DNA of 64,000 nt from Osedax fenrisi (lineage: Eukaryota; Annelida; Polychaeta; Sabellida; Siboglinidae). The notes under the pieces are model-generated. The model saw nothing but the letters and a program-made list of their open reading frames with translations. It was not told the origin of the DNA and did no database searches. Below are positions 34,100-45,189 of the stretch, one piece after another. Each line of letters opens with the position of its first letter. The first letter of the stretch is position 1. Both the position numbers and the translations under genes were made by a program. The stretch is from contig OZ025244.1 in NCBI GenBank assembly GCA_964019155.1, positions 50,551,969 to 50,615,968 on the forward strand. The letters are read 5' to 3'.

Positions 34100-34375
34100 T
34101 AATATCCAATGTATTTATTTGACATATACAATTGTATATATTAATATACAAATTTGAATATATATTGAATACATAAATTAATGATATCCAAAGTGTTTAT
34201 TTGACCTATAAAATATACAAAATTGGAACATACATTGAATACATAATATATTTATATCCAAAGTGTTTATTTGACCTATAAAATATACAAAATTGGAACA
34301 TATATTGCATAAATAAAATAATTATATCCAAAGTGTTTATTTGACCCATAATATATACACTGGTGGAACGTTGTT
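34100..34375. repeat. Tandem repeat of about 80 bp, four units
   Basis: Each unit starts ATATCCAAAGTGTTTATTTG with ACC or ACATA, then TATACAAAATTGGAACATA and TTGAATACATAA. The first unit is the most diverged and the last is cut short. Confidence 0.9.
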
Positions 34376-34379
34376 ATAT

Positions 34380-36310
34380 ATTTTACGTTGACGCGCAACG
34401 CGTTTTTAACATTTTTTTTATTACTATTTATATGAAAAAAAAAATTTTCTAAATATTTTTTTATATATTAATAATTCTAATTAAAAAAATAAAAATAATA
34501 TAATAAATTAATTAAATATGAGTCATTTAGGCCGATTTGAAGAGTGAATTTTACAAAAATTTCTAAATTGACACGAAGATATGGTGGAAACAGCTACATG
34601 AAGATTTTGGAAAACATGCTAACAGTGATAACATAGATCTTCTCACACATCTCTGATTGTTAGATCAAATAGTATGAAACCGATTGATAAATAATTGTTT
34701 GATAAACTAGTAGGTGATAAATGATAAACGTATTAAGGTATTATTAACCATAGTTAAATCTTAACAATTTATAATTCTATAATTAGTTTACAAAACAAAA
34801 AGTATACTTTTTTTTATTAAAATTAAATATATTTTATAAGATATATTTTAACTATGATTTCTGATATTTGTAAAGGATTATATTGATTATAAATTACGAA
34901 AAAAACGATATTCTATATAGATTTATAATTGTTATAGTAATAGTAATTGCTATAGTAATTAAAAAAATAGATATTTTCAAAATAATTTTTCTCAAAATAA
35001 TTAACTTTCTCTATCTTATGCTCGCATTAATCAAATGTGTATATTCTCATAGTGTATATAGATATTATTATAATTGTATTAGTACACATAATATATATAT
35101 AGGTATAATATAACCTATAATAGTTTTAATTTAAATAGGATTATTCTGCTTTAGGTTATTCCTATAGTATTGTTAATAATGTCTATTGATTAAAGGGAAT
35201 TATGTACATAAAATGATTCTCTTTTTCAACATACTATCATTACAGAAAGATATTATATTTATTGAAACAGATATTATTTATAAATATATATATATATATA
35301 TATATAACATACATATAATACTAAAGGAATTTTTGCAATTATCCACCTATTACTTGCAAATGAATGTTTAGATTGACATCACCCTCGTCTATCTATTTAC
35401 AAATAAATACACACAATGGCGATATTCTTATTGGAGAATAGGTGATAAGTTATCACTGATAACTACATAATTGAAGAAATACAAAATTCAAAATATTATA
35501 TTATATATCAATGTACTCAATTCCATATATATCACATCGATATATATTATAGTTATTTATATCAAGTTAGGTAGGTATTATAGCCTGCTATTATTATATA
35601 GGTATTTATTGATTTACGACGTACGATTCTACGTTGATATTCATTATCACTGATAATTTATCAGTTATAATTTATCACATTGGTCAATATTTAGCTACCG
35701 ATCTATTAGAATGTTTTCAATAATAATATAATTATAATAGATTATAGAGCTCAAAGTTATGAAAATGCCAGCATATGTCTGGAAGATTCAATGACATGAA
35801 ATATATTATAATAACCATAGTCCATTGTCAATATGGATTCAAATATCTACACTGTATATTCCTTAAATCTGGTTGGGCAAAATGCCGTTAAATCTTCGAC
35901 AAGTGTAGCAATATTCGTTGCCTTCATCCCAAATCAATATAATTTATTTAGCCAAACTATATAAAGAATATATTAACATCTAGATTAAAGAAGAATATAA
36001 TATTTTTTATTAAAAGCATTATCGAATATAAAATGGTGATCGCAAGCAGATTCTGTTAGTGCAGTCTCTTGATAACTTCTTATAGGACCTAATTACATAA
36101 TTTATATCTGATATTATATATGTTAAAATATAACTTAAATTACATTACTAGAGTCAATGTATTTATTCAATAAAATGCAATTTTAGAATTTGAGACTTCG
36201 ATATAATGAAAACCGTGGAGCTAATTACTTTGTAGAATAAAGTCGATCAGAAAAGTATTGCAATTAGGTTACATTGAGATAATAGCGGTAATACAAAATA
36301 TTGATGCACT
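34380..36310. other. AT-rich spacer, no gene supported
   Basis: Three short plus-strand frames (34883-35653) are AT-driven and lack homology or splice context. More complex patches at 34525-34690 and 35750-35960 hold no clear frame. Confidence 0.5.
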
Positions 36311-36318
36311 CTATAAAT

Positions 36319-36595
36319 CAGTGGTTCCCAACCTATGGGTTATTGAGTATTTTGTGTAGGTCCTGATCCAATTTCTAAAAAATAATATAAATGCTTTTAT
36401 ATGCAAATTGGATTATGGTCGAGAAAAATTTAAGATGGAAATATATATTTAAATATATGTATATTAATTTGTATATGATTATTTTATGATTAAAGTATAA
36501 TAATAACAAAATAAAATTTGTCATTGGGTCATGGTATATTTTTTAATTAAGAATTATAAAAAAGGGTCACGGTGAAAAAAGGTTGGGAACCACTG
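36319..36595. mobile_element. 277-bp hAT-type MITE
   Basis: The termini CAGTGGTTCCCAACCT and AGGTTGGGAACCACTG are perfect inverted repeats of the kind typical of hAT elements (Charlie-like CAGTGGTTC start). The flanks CTATAAAT (36311-36318) and CTCTAAAT (36596-36603) match at 7 of 8 positions, as expected for an 8-bp duplication with one later change. No coding capacity. Confidence 0.9.
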
Positions 36596-36724
36596 CTCTA
36601 AATATATATACGAGAAAAGAAATGATTATGAGGAGTTGATTAAAGTATACAAACAAATTACAAAATAATTAGTATAATGATAACATATGATAAAATTGAA
36701 GAGTTATACATATTAGTTTTTGCC

Positions 36725-36813
36725 AAAATGGCCCATTTAATATGTTATTAAATTATTATGGGGCCCATGCGTTTTTTTTGCCCGGGGCCCATAGTATGCT
36801 TAAGCCGGCCCTG
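36725..36813 (-). mobile_element. One end of another hAT-like element
   Basis: Reading on the minus strand from 36813, CAGGGCCGGCTTAAGCATAC resembles a hAT terminus. It is followed by GGGCCCCGGGCAAAAAAAA and ATGGGCC words. The opposite end was not found. Confidence 0.5.
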
Positions 36814-36959
36814 CCTAGCGTACTCCAATTATTATTTTGTATCTGTTGCCTTGTATGTTATTTATTAGAACAGCGCTTGATGAATTACAATAAATAGCTT
36901 TTATCATAAAATAATGTTGCTGTTTATGCCATACTTTTGTAGTGAAGATCATAGTCCGA

Positions 36960-37935
36960 GATTTAAATAAAGGCATGCCTATTCACTAGCCAACTTTACT
37001 CTTTCCATAATTTCTACGAAATTATTTTAGTTTCAGCGATTATTGTTGTGTCGTCAGCATATCTCAGGTTATTAATCTTTATACCTCCAATACTGATTCC
37101 CCCATCCCAATCTTATAATGCCTCTCTCATTATGTTTTCTGCATATATATTAAACAGTAAGGGGGATAAAATGCATCCTTGTCTTACCCCTTTCCTTATG
37201 TTTATCGTATCAGTTTCACCGAACTCTGTTATTATGGTAGCTTCTTGTTTCATATAGAGATTTCTCAGTAGGACTATTAGGTGAACTAGAACTCCCATTT
37301 CTTGGAGTATCACCCATAGTCTCGCATGATCTACGAAGTCGAAATCCTTTTTATAGTCAATGAAACACATATTCACATTCCTGTTATGTTCTTTGGCTGT
37401 TTCCATCATCCACCGCAAATTAGCTATATGATCTCTTGTTCCTCTTCCTTTTCTAAAACCTGCTTGTCCAATAGGTAGTTCTGGGATAAGGAAATATTAT
37501 AATCTTTACATAATAATTCGAAGGAATATCTTGCTAGCATTTGTGATCAGAGCAATAGTTCGATAGTCCCACATTATTTCTTATCTCCTTTTTTAAATAT
37601 CGGGAGATAAACAGATTTATTCCAATATTTTGGCCATTCCTTAGTCCTCCGTATGCTATTGAATACAATTAACAGTATTTTTATAGATTCATCTCCACTT
37701 GCTTTCGGAAGCTCTATATGTATACCATCACATTCAGATGATTTCCGATTTGATATATGCTTGATAGCGTCCTTTACCTCTGTATCTAATATATGAGGTT
37801 CATCTTCATATCTTGTTTCGGGGAAAGTATCAGTGATTTTGGGATCTCTCCTATAAAGCTTTTCTGTGTATTGTTGCCATCTAATTTTAACATCTTTTTC
37901 TTCAGTAGGCGTCTTTCCGGAAATTAGATTCATAA
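36960..37935 (-). pseudogene. RTE-type LINE reverse transcriptase fragment
   Basis: Blocks in order on the minus strand: KIRWQQYTEKLYRRDPK and EVKDAIKHISNRKSSECDG with WPKYWNKSVYLPIFKKGDKK (37574-37933), a gap with frame loss around 37420-37570, then NMCFIDYKKDFDFVDHARLW and RKGVRQGCILSPLLFNIYAE (37113-37418). After an in-frame TAA comes IGGIKINNLRYADDTTIIAE, containing the catalytic YADD (about 37025-37110). The motif set is that of RTE-like endonuclease-reverse transcriptases. The endonuclease domain is missing (5' truncation). Confidence 0.85.
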
Positions 37936-37939
37936 CGCC

Positions 37940-38900
37940 GAATCTAGCGGTATATTTATATTTACTATTATTATATTATCTAGGTATTTTATTACCATAT
38001 TGTTATGATATACAGTCATTTACTTATGAAATTGCTTTTTACATATTAATAACATGATAAGTAAGTGTAATGGTATAGGTACCTACTATTAATTACCATA
38101 GTAATTTATAAAATTAAACTAGAAAGCAGTAATTTTATCACTTTGTGTGTATTATTTAAGAGTATACTTGATGTGATATCATTTAACTAAACTTGATATA
38201 AAGGACCGCCATATAGTGATTTAATGTCTGGCCACATTACATAAAAAGGTGGCCACCTTAATAATTTCAATAAGTTACGAAACAATGACAAAATTATTCC
38301 TCTTGTATATATTAAGATGTATTTGTATTGAAAAAAGTATCGAATTAGAACTTAATTATACTTTTTTCAGTATTATCTAAAAGTGGCCTCATTACCCATA
38401 TTTCCCTTACTAATATGTTCTTTGTAAATATATTTTGTATCTTATAAAATAATGAAAAATCACAAATATATTTATATCTAAAATATAATTGAATACATTT
38501 TCAACATTACAATATGTTATTAAACTAGTAACGATAATATAAACATATAATATTAAAATTATAAACAATATAAAAATAAATATGTATAACTATATAATAC
38601 TTATACACTATTAACATAATTATTAATTGAATTGAATATAATGATACTATAATATGTTTAATATTTACGAAATATGAAGAATTGTCTATATTCGTACACA
38701 TATCAGCAATTTTTGCCTCAGCTTTATTCTCTTATTATTAACCTCAGATAAATTGTAGTAGTATATATATTTAAAGTGTTCTATAGGACACTTGAGTGGG
38801 TAATGACCGATTCAAGTGGACACTTATTAAAACATAAATAATTATTAAAGTATTTTATTATATGATTTAAATAATATTAATAAGATATAGTTAAAATATA
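37940..38900. other. AT-rich spacer, no gene seen
   Basis: No frame or structured repeat that I can support. GGTGGCCACCTT at 38251 is a short palindromic word (AGGTGGCCACCT). Confidence 0.5.
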
Positions 38901-38907
38901 AATAAAT

Positions 38908-39053
38908 GATCGGCTCTCGTTAAAACCATAGATGCCTTAACATGAGAGCGGCTTCTAAGGGACATTAGAGTCATATATGGTTATAAGTGAAAACGTCATC
39001 TAAGTTCCTGGAAGGTATGAAAGAACTTCACCAAATAAAACAATAACAATAAA
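38908..39053 (+). repeat. Dispersed short repeat, copy 2 (SINE-like)
   Basis: Same core as 21189-21325 and 61568-61712, ending CACCAAATAAAACAATAACAA. It is slightly more diverged (TTCTAAGGG for TTCGAAGGG). Confidence 0.8.
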
Positions 39054-39865
39054 AAATAGTTTTAAAATTTGTATATTTTAGATTTTTGTGATACATTTAT
39101 AAATCTTTTTGTAAGTATTGGTTCATATTAAAAAACTACTTTTCTATAATTGTTCATAGATTATCGGATTTCGGAAGATAGTATCTATAATATCCGAATG
39201 GTACATATATTCTGAATAATAACATACCATTAAATAAAAAACTGCCTATTTTTGTAATCATACCCACATTATATAATTCAATCCCATGTGAAATACTAAC
39301 TAGTGCCTACATATTAATAATATAATAACATTACGATATGACTAATACTATAGTATTAAAACTAAATAATAATTAATACGATTTTATAATAGTATTGACC
39401 GTTCATATTTATATGTGATTATTTTGTATAACAACATTTAAACATACAAAAAAGTATTGTTGTAAAATACTTGTACGTATACCTATACTATAGTATTGTA
39501 GTGTTGTTTCTTCTCAAGTTATGCTATGCTTTTAGTTTGGTTATTTTTTATATTCATATTTATATTTTACATATTTAGTTATTTAATATTTTATTTTTAT
39601 GTGATTACTTAATAACTTATATGATCATTTTAAAAATATAGTAGTATATTTATTTTTAATTTAAATAAAGATGAATGTAAGTATTTTCGTAATGTTATTT
39701 TCATATTATTGAAATATAATAGGTAATACTGTGATAATTATCACGATAAGCAGCGATTCTCATATTCTTACATGGACATAACTACATCTGATAATAATAA
39801 TAATTCTAATAATATAAAAATTATATTACATATCGATTATAATACAGACAATAGTATTTCTACGT

Positions 39866-39920
39866 ATAGGAATCGCACACCTATTAGGTGTCGCACCATT
39901 GTGCCATGCTCGTAGATTTC
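39866..39920 (-). other. tRNA-like hairpin
   Basis: The minus strand reads TCTACGAGCATGGCACAATG, GTGCGACACC, a four-base loop, GGTGTGCGATTCC and then CGTAGA. CTACG can pair with CGTAG as an outer stem around the inner hairpin, and GTGCGATTCC resembles a weak B-box. Confidence 0.35.
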
Positions 39921-40019
39921 ACTTAATGCAGTGAATATTAAATCAGAATTATTAATAATTAAACAATCACAGCACTTTTCTAAATTATAATTATCGATTA
40001 CTTATGCGTGCGTAAATAT

Positions 40020-40166
40020 AAACTCTAGAAGTATTATCATTCGCAGCGTTCCATTCGAAAGGCGAACACGACTTTACGCTGATTTGTGAAGAGATCAATT
40101 TAATCACATCACTTCTGAAACAAACCTACCGTTCGAATAGTACTCGTGATGAACTAATATCAAAGT
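40020..40166 (+). other. Candidate 5' untranslated exon of the secreted-protein gene
   Basis: A GC-richer block ends ATATCAAA|GTTAGT, a usable donor. The signal-peptide exon at 40874 begins with its ATG directly after a good acceptor, so an upstream non-coding exon is required, and this is the best candidate. TAAATATAAACT near 40015 could serve as a TATA-like element. No support beyond position. Confidence 0.35.
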
Positions 40167-40873
40167 TAGTATATAACTATATGTACATATAATATATATG
40201 TAAGGTGATTCCAGTGTATTGCTACATTAACCTGGTAGTATCATCCTGGTATATGTTAAATAGACATACTAAATGATAGTTAAGTAAATGAAATAATACA
40301 ATTATTAAATGACAGATATCTACCATATTTACACACATCTTATCATCGAAATAATATACAATTTGTATCACCTTACAAATTACCTATACTAATACTACGG
40401 TATTATAATTATTGCATACTTAATAATTTAAATATGTATATAATTACACTTACTTAATAGCCATGATGAATTACCTTACTAAATACCAATATATATTCAC
40501 GTGATTATAACTAATAATATACGTGCTGTAACATCGATATAATTAAGATCGACAACTATTGTCGATTATTAAAATAATAGTTCATTTTGAATACAATTGT
40601 TATTATAATTTCATTTCTATATGTTTCTATAAAATATTTAATTAATGTTATTTATAAAAAATAACCTCCTCGTGAATGTATAATATATTGATCACTGTAT
40701 TGTATGCGTTTGTACCTATATATAGGTACAAAATATACTAATGGTAATTGGCTGTAAACATATATAGATACTATATATTTTAATTTATAAAAATAAAATA
40801 TTTCATCAGATAATTACTTGAAATGACTCACATTAATATGTCATAATACCCCACATTTACCACCCGTATACAG

Positions 40874-41069
40874 ATGCGGTTGATGCTATTACTACTGGTC
40901 GCGGTGGTCATACAGCCACCACTGGTCAGAGGAGCTATGAACGGTACCCTATGTCCTCTGTATTTCGCAGTAGACTACGCTATCTATGTAGTGAACGTGG
41001 ATACAACGAACACGGACAATGTAACATATCGAACTCCCACTTTACTCACGACCACTCCAAATACAACAA
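40874..41069 (+). CDS. Secreted cysteine-module gene A, exon 1 (signal peptide)
   Basis: This is the first coding exon of a predicted secreted glycoprotein. The ATG is the first base after a strong acceptor (ACCACCCGTATACAG). The product starts MRLMLLLLVAVVIQPPLVRG, a textbook signal sequence with likely cleavage near RG/AM. The mature part has NGT, NVT and NTT glycosylation sequons, one Cys (TLCPL) and a Thr-rich stretch. The next exon requires phase 1. A|GTTTGA after 41069 fits, and A|GTTATT after 41081 is an equal alternative that adds four residues. Downstream exons at 41500, 41836 and 42229 follow in phase. With this donor the four exons total 504 nt (167 residues). I do not recognise a named family for this region. 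Confidence 0.65.
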
Positions 41070-41239
41070 GTTTGAACTTTAGTTATTCCTATCGCCATTA
41101 CCCAATAATAATATATTTTAAAATCACGTGTTTATTATCACTTTTTATAATCAATTGAATAATTATCAATACTTTAATTAATTAAAATATTTCGTATTAA
41201 ATAGTATTATATAAGTATAGTAGGACATTTCTTGTATTG

Positions 41240-41279
<40 letters not shown>

Positions 41280-41499
41280 TGTCACGTTTATAACAGGCGT
41301 AGCTTCCCTGTATGCATGCGTGTCACCTCTACAATCAGTCACGCACGCGTTGTAATGTTCTCGGGCGATAATAGCACACGTGGTTTAATTAGGAATCATG
41401 CAATAATGACGTAATCCATCGCATCTCATTTACTGTAATCTACATCTAGAATTGTGTTATATATAATTTCTATATAAGTTTGTGTTATTATTCTTTCAG

Positions 41500-41652
41500 T
41501 ATACTACATGGAGAGCATTCTGCTAGGAAATACATACCCTTACGTTAGCGATAGGCTGATATACTACGCTAGCATACGAACTAATGCCACTAGTAATAAG
41601 AAGGTGGTATATGATGCGGTTTACGAGGACGGGACATTTATCATCAATACAG
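41500..41652 (+). CDS. Gene A, exon 2
   Basis: A strong acceptor (TTATTATTCTTTCAG) and a CAG|GTTCGT donor bound a 153-bp phase 1-1 exon of 51 codon equivalents. It encodes YYMESILLGNTYPYVSDRLI, then RTNATSNKKVVYDAV (sequon NAT) and DGTFIINT, with no cysteine. The composition suggests a beta-rich extracellular region. Its donor closely resembles that of the exon ending at 63589 (CCAG|GTTCGT), which also ends in phase 1. This points to a shared exon history between genes A and B. Confidence 0.7.
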
Positions 41653-41835
41653 GTTCGTTAACTATACAGTATGCTTACAATATAGTAGAATAAACATGTA
41701 TCCATCAGTTATTTGATAGACGTAGTAATGTTATAAATAACCATGGTTATAAGTTATAAGTTATAACTTATAACTAACAAATAAACAACAGAAAGTATAA
41801 TATATTTATCATGTATATATATACATATGCATTAG

Positions 41836-41944
41836 ATTATGGTAAGAAGATAGCTATGACAGTTGAAGATTGTGCAAGTTCTTGTAGTGGACTCAACGGA
41901 TCATTCGTGGCATGCTACTCTTGTCATACGTATTACGATTGTCG
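41836..41944 (+). CDS. Gene A, exon 3: PAN/apple-like cysteine module
   Basis: The acceptor is GCATTAG and the donor TCG|GTTAAA, phase 1 to 2. The exon reads YGKKIAMTVEDCASSCSG, then FVACYSCHTYYDC. The C-x3-C pair followed by C-Y about nine residues later resembles the core of PAN/apple modules, which bind proteins or sugars outside the cell. One NGS sequon is present. A rival acceptor upstream (AACAACAG at 41791) would be out of phase with exon 2. The five cysteines here, one in exon 1 and two in the proposed last exon make an even total of eight. Assignment to PAN is by motif only. Confidence 0.65.
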
Positions 41945-41996
41945 GTTAAAATCATATTATATAATATTTGCGAGTATATGTGTGTATATGTATATA

Positions 41997-42047
<51 letters not shown>

Positions 42048-42228
42048 ATACATATAAGTACGATATGTTAAATTTAATTATATTTAAATTCACACAATTA
42101 TGAGGAATTCTGAAATTATATATTTTAAATATATATATAATTATTATTTTTATTACAGAAGTGTATTAAACTTGATTATTATTATAAGTATAAATATAAA
42201 TTATTAATATTAATTTGAAATGTAATAG

Positions 42229-42274
42229 TAGGTTGGACTACTGCGCTTCTTTCGTAAAGTGCCATACACTATAA
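42229..42274 (+). CDS. Gene A, proposed last exon
   Basis: After GTAATAG a frame in the required phase (2) reads LDYCASFVKCHTL and stops at TAA 42272-42274. It supplies two cysteines and completes a short secreted protein. A strong donor-like C|GTAAAG lies inside (after 42253), so splicing onward is also possible. The acceptor has a poor pyrimidine tract. A better acceptor (TTTTTATTACAG at 42158) does not keep this frame. Confidence 0.4.
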
Positions 42275-43610
42275 TACAATTGTTTATCTAATTTAGTTAT
42301 ATCGATCACGTAACTTCATTGATGATGTTAATATTATAACGCACGCTATTGTTATGCAAATCAGAAAATTTCGCTCGATTCACTCTGATTGGTTATCAGG
42401 TTTCCGTATTTGAGATGTATATACCCTCTATATATGCTTATAACTTAATTAATATTTGAAAAAATATAAAAATTATTTACATAATGTTTATTATGCTTTA
42501 ATTCTTAATATAATTTATGTTTTATATACAGTTTTATTTTTTTTTCATAAATTAAAAACGTAATAGAAAAATAACTTCATTCGTTATATCAGTATTATGT
42601 TAAATAATTCAAAAATTAAAAGTAACTATTTATACTATTTATATTATTAATTTATTCCTTAACATTTTGTTGTAGGATTTATAATTTCTGAGATACCGAG
42701 AGTTTTTATATTAAAGCATTGCCCGTATTAGGATACTTTATTTATAATATTCCAATAGTTCACTTTTAAGATTTGAATATAAATAAAAATTTAATTTATT
42801 TATAATTGTTTCTCTACTTTTAAGTGTATACTTTTTCTAATTAAAAGTGTATTTGATCATTGCTACCATTAATTCTCTATAATACATTCTTATTCTGAAT
42901 TAAAATAATGATCATATACATACATATATACCATGGTTGTAGCATTTGAATTCCAAATTATAAATTTCTCAACTATTTGTGGGCGTTTAAATTCAAATAT
43001 TTAATTTTTGGTAATAGGAAATATTTGATGTTCTCATATCTGTATATTAGATATAGTTCAGGTATCGTTATTACGATTCCTATAGGATTATGACCGACTA
43101 ATATAAATATTTAGTAAATTATCTTCAATTGTTTTTTTAATTTCTATTAATGTTTATAATATTAATTTGATTATCACTTATGCCATATGATAAAATATTT
43201 AAAATATAATCATATTATCTGGGAAAATGTTTTCTTTATTATTCATTAATACAATATTTCAGAATAATTATGTATATTTGTAATACCCCTGATGTAATAG
43301 CGGGAAACTTCCCGGTAATATGATCAGAGGAAGATGATATGTTGTATCCATCCGTGTAATAATTAAAGTATATTAACTCTGTACTAATATAGCAAAATTG
43401 TAATTCCCAAACCGTGTAACATTATATGTGTTTACAACTATATTTTAAATTTATATTTATAACGCCACATAACACAATTATAATAATGTATTGATTTTAA
43501 TACATAATGTTATATTATATATTTTAAAGAGGCCCGATAAAATACGATACAAATATGTAACATTTGTGTTCTTGTATTTGATTTTTTATTTATTAAGTTA
43601 ATGATAGACA
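42275..43610. other. AT-rich spacer, no gene supported
   Basis: CGGGAAACTTCCCG near 43302 is a short palindrome. No frames of interest. Confidence 0.5.
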
Positions 43611-43619
43611 AGAGGAAAC

Positions 43620-43690
43620 AAGATCCTCGTGGGATCGAACCTAATAACTATAGTTTCACAGCAAGTGACTATTTCACTAAGTCGTAGATA
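43620..43690 (-). tRNA. tRNA-like sequence, SINE-head type
   Basis: The minus strand has CTTAGTGAAATAGTCACTTGC (A-box type) and AGGTTCGATCCCACG (B-box) about 20 bases apart. The combination of TTAGT...AGTC.CTTGC with GGTTCGATCCC is typical of tRNA-derived SINEs. No acceptor stem pairs. Confidence 0.45.
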
Positions 43691-43728
43691 ATATATATGT
43701 AATGTATTTAGAAGAAATGATAATCAGA

Positions 43729-43760
<32 letters not shown>

Positions 43761-43779
43761 TTATTTTATAATAAACAAC

Positions 43780-45189
43780 AACACAAATAAACTTCTAATA
43801 AATAATAACAACAATATATATAATAATAATACTCAGAGTTGGCTTAAAAGCCTAGATGAATGAAAAAGCAAAAGCTTGTCTGGTCATTCACCTATTTACG
43901 AAATTACGAGAAGTATATCAGTAAACGATAATATATAAATAAAATATATATATAAAAATATATAAAAATAAGATTTTATTAAAAATGTATTACATAAAGT
44001 GTATATAATATAAAATATTACAAACAATCAATCTATAATACTATTAAATTAAATATAAATGAAATAAACATAATTTTTTTTAAAATAAACACAAATTTAA
44101 AAAATGTTAAAACATTACTAGATATAAGGCTGCTATTAAGTACAACAAAGTATAATACCATTGCCACCGAGTATACCCAGGATGCGTAGAACATCAACTT
44201 TCAGGTAAGGGTGCTCCAAATCCTATATCATTAGGGATTACACCATTGCCAGAGGTGTAAACGCTGATATCCTTATTCCCCGATGCATACTATACATCCC
44301 TAATACACCCAATGACTCAAGCATATCCAATCATGTACCCAAACACACCCACATACACTAATATATACTAATATATGATAAAACAAAAAAAAACAAAAAT
44401 TATACATTATAATGATAAATATAAAAATTATATAAATTAAATTAGAAATTAAAAAAAAGAAAATAATTAATAGTACACTACAATAATTTTAAAATAATAT
44501 TAAATAATATTTCTCGTAATCTCTCTCATCATGTATAAAACATAAATATAAATTGTAAAATACTAGATAACTTATAATAACAAATAGTAAGTAACATAAT
44601 GCATAACTGTAATATATCCTACATATATATAATATTATATAAATTAATATATAATATACATGGAATAAAAATAAATCATAGATACATAGAAAACATATAA
44701 TATATAGAATAAATCAAGAAAAATATTACCATAATAAAAAAATAATAAAAGAAACATTTTTTTTAAATCAAAAAAAAAAAAAAAAGATTATATATTTATC
44801 AGTAGAAATATTATAATGCATGCCACCTAAAAAAAGCGAATATTATTTAATTATAAAAAATGTAATTAAAAGAAATATTAAAATATTATAAATAAAATGA
44901 TATATTTAGTTATAGTTGTATAAAAGTAAAAGTAAAAGTAAAAGTTCATAATATGTAATGTAAAAATGTATGTGTAATTATATAAAATATATATCATTAG
45001 TCAATTAGACGAAAATGATGTAAAAATGTATGTGTAATTATATAATATATATATCATTAGTCAATTAGATGAAAATGATAATAAAGTAGAATAAAAGTAA
45101 GTGTATATACAAAATATAATATAATAATTTGTTAATTTGTAAAATTTAACATTAGTCAATAAAATAAAATTGTTAATAAAAGTATATCA
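43780..45189 (-). mobile_element. Probable 3' untranslated region of LINE B
   Basis: About 1.4 kb between the LINE B stop and an AAC/AAT-rich stretch at 43780-43830. It includes a more complex block at 44130-44345 (CACCATTGCCAGAGGTGTAA, CACACCCACATACAC) and two 50-bp direct repeats (AAAAATGTATGTGTAATTAT at 44960 and 45021). The left border is a guess. Confidence 0.4.

Noticed and set aside
41811..42103. Frames containing runs of YIYIYI around 42000
   Set aside because: They translate a TA microsatellite; only the part up to 41944 is coding-like.
42159..42187. Exon after the good acceptor TTTTTATTACAG
   Set aside because: The product is AT-driven, and the frame does not agree with both gene A exon 3 and the proposed last exon.
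43302..43315. CGGGAAACTTCCCG as a terminator or micro-exon
   Set aside because: A short palindrome without a T run, and too small to support an exon call.
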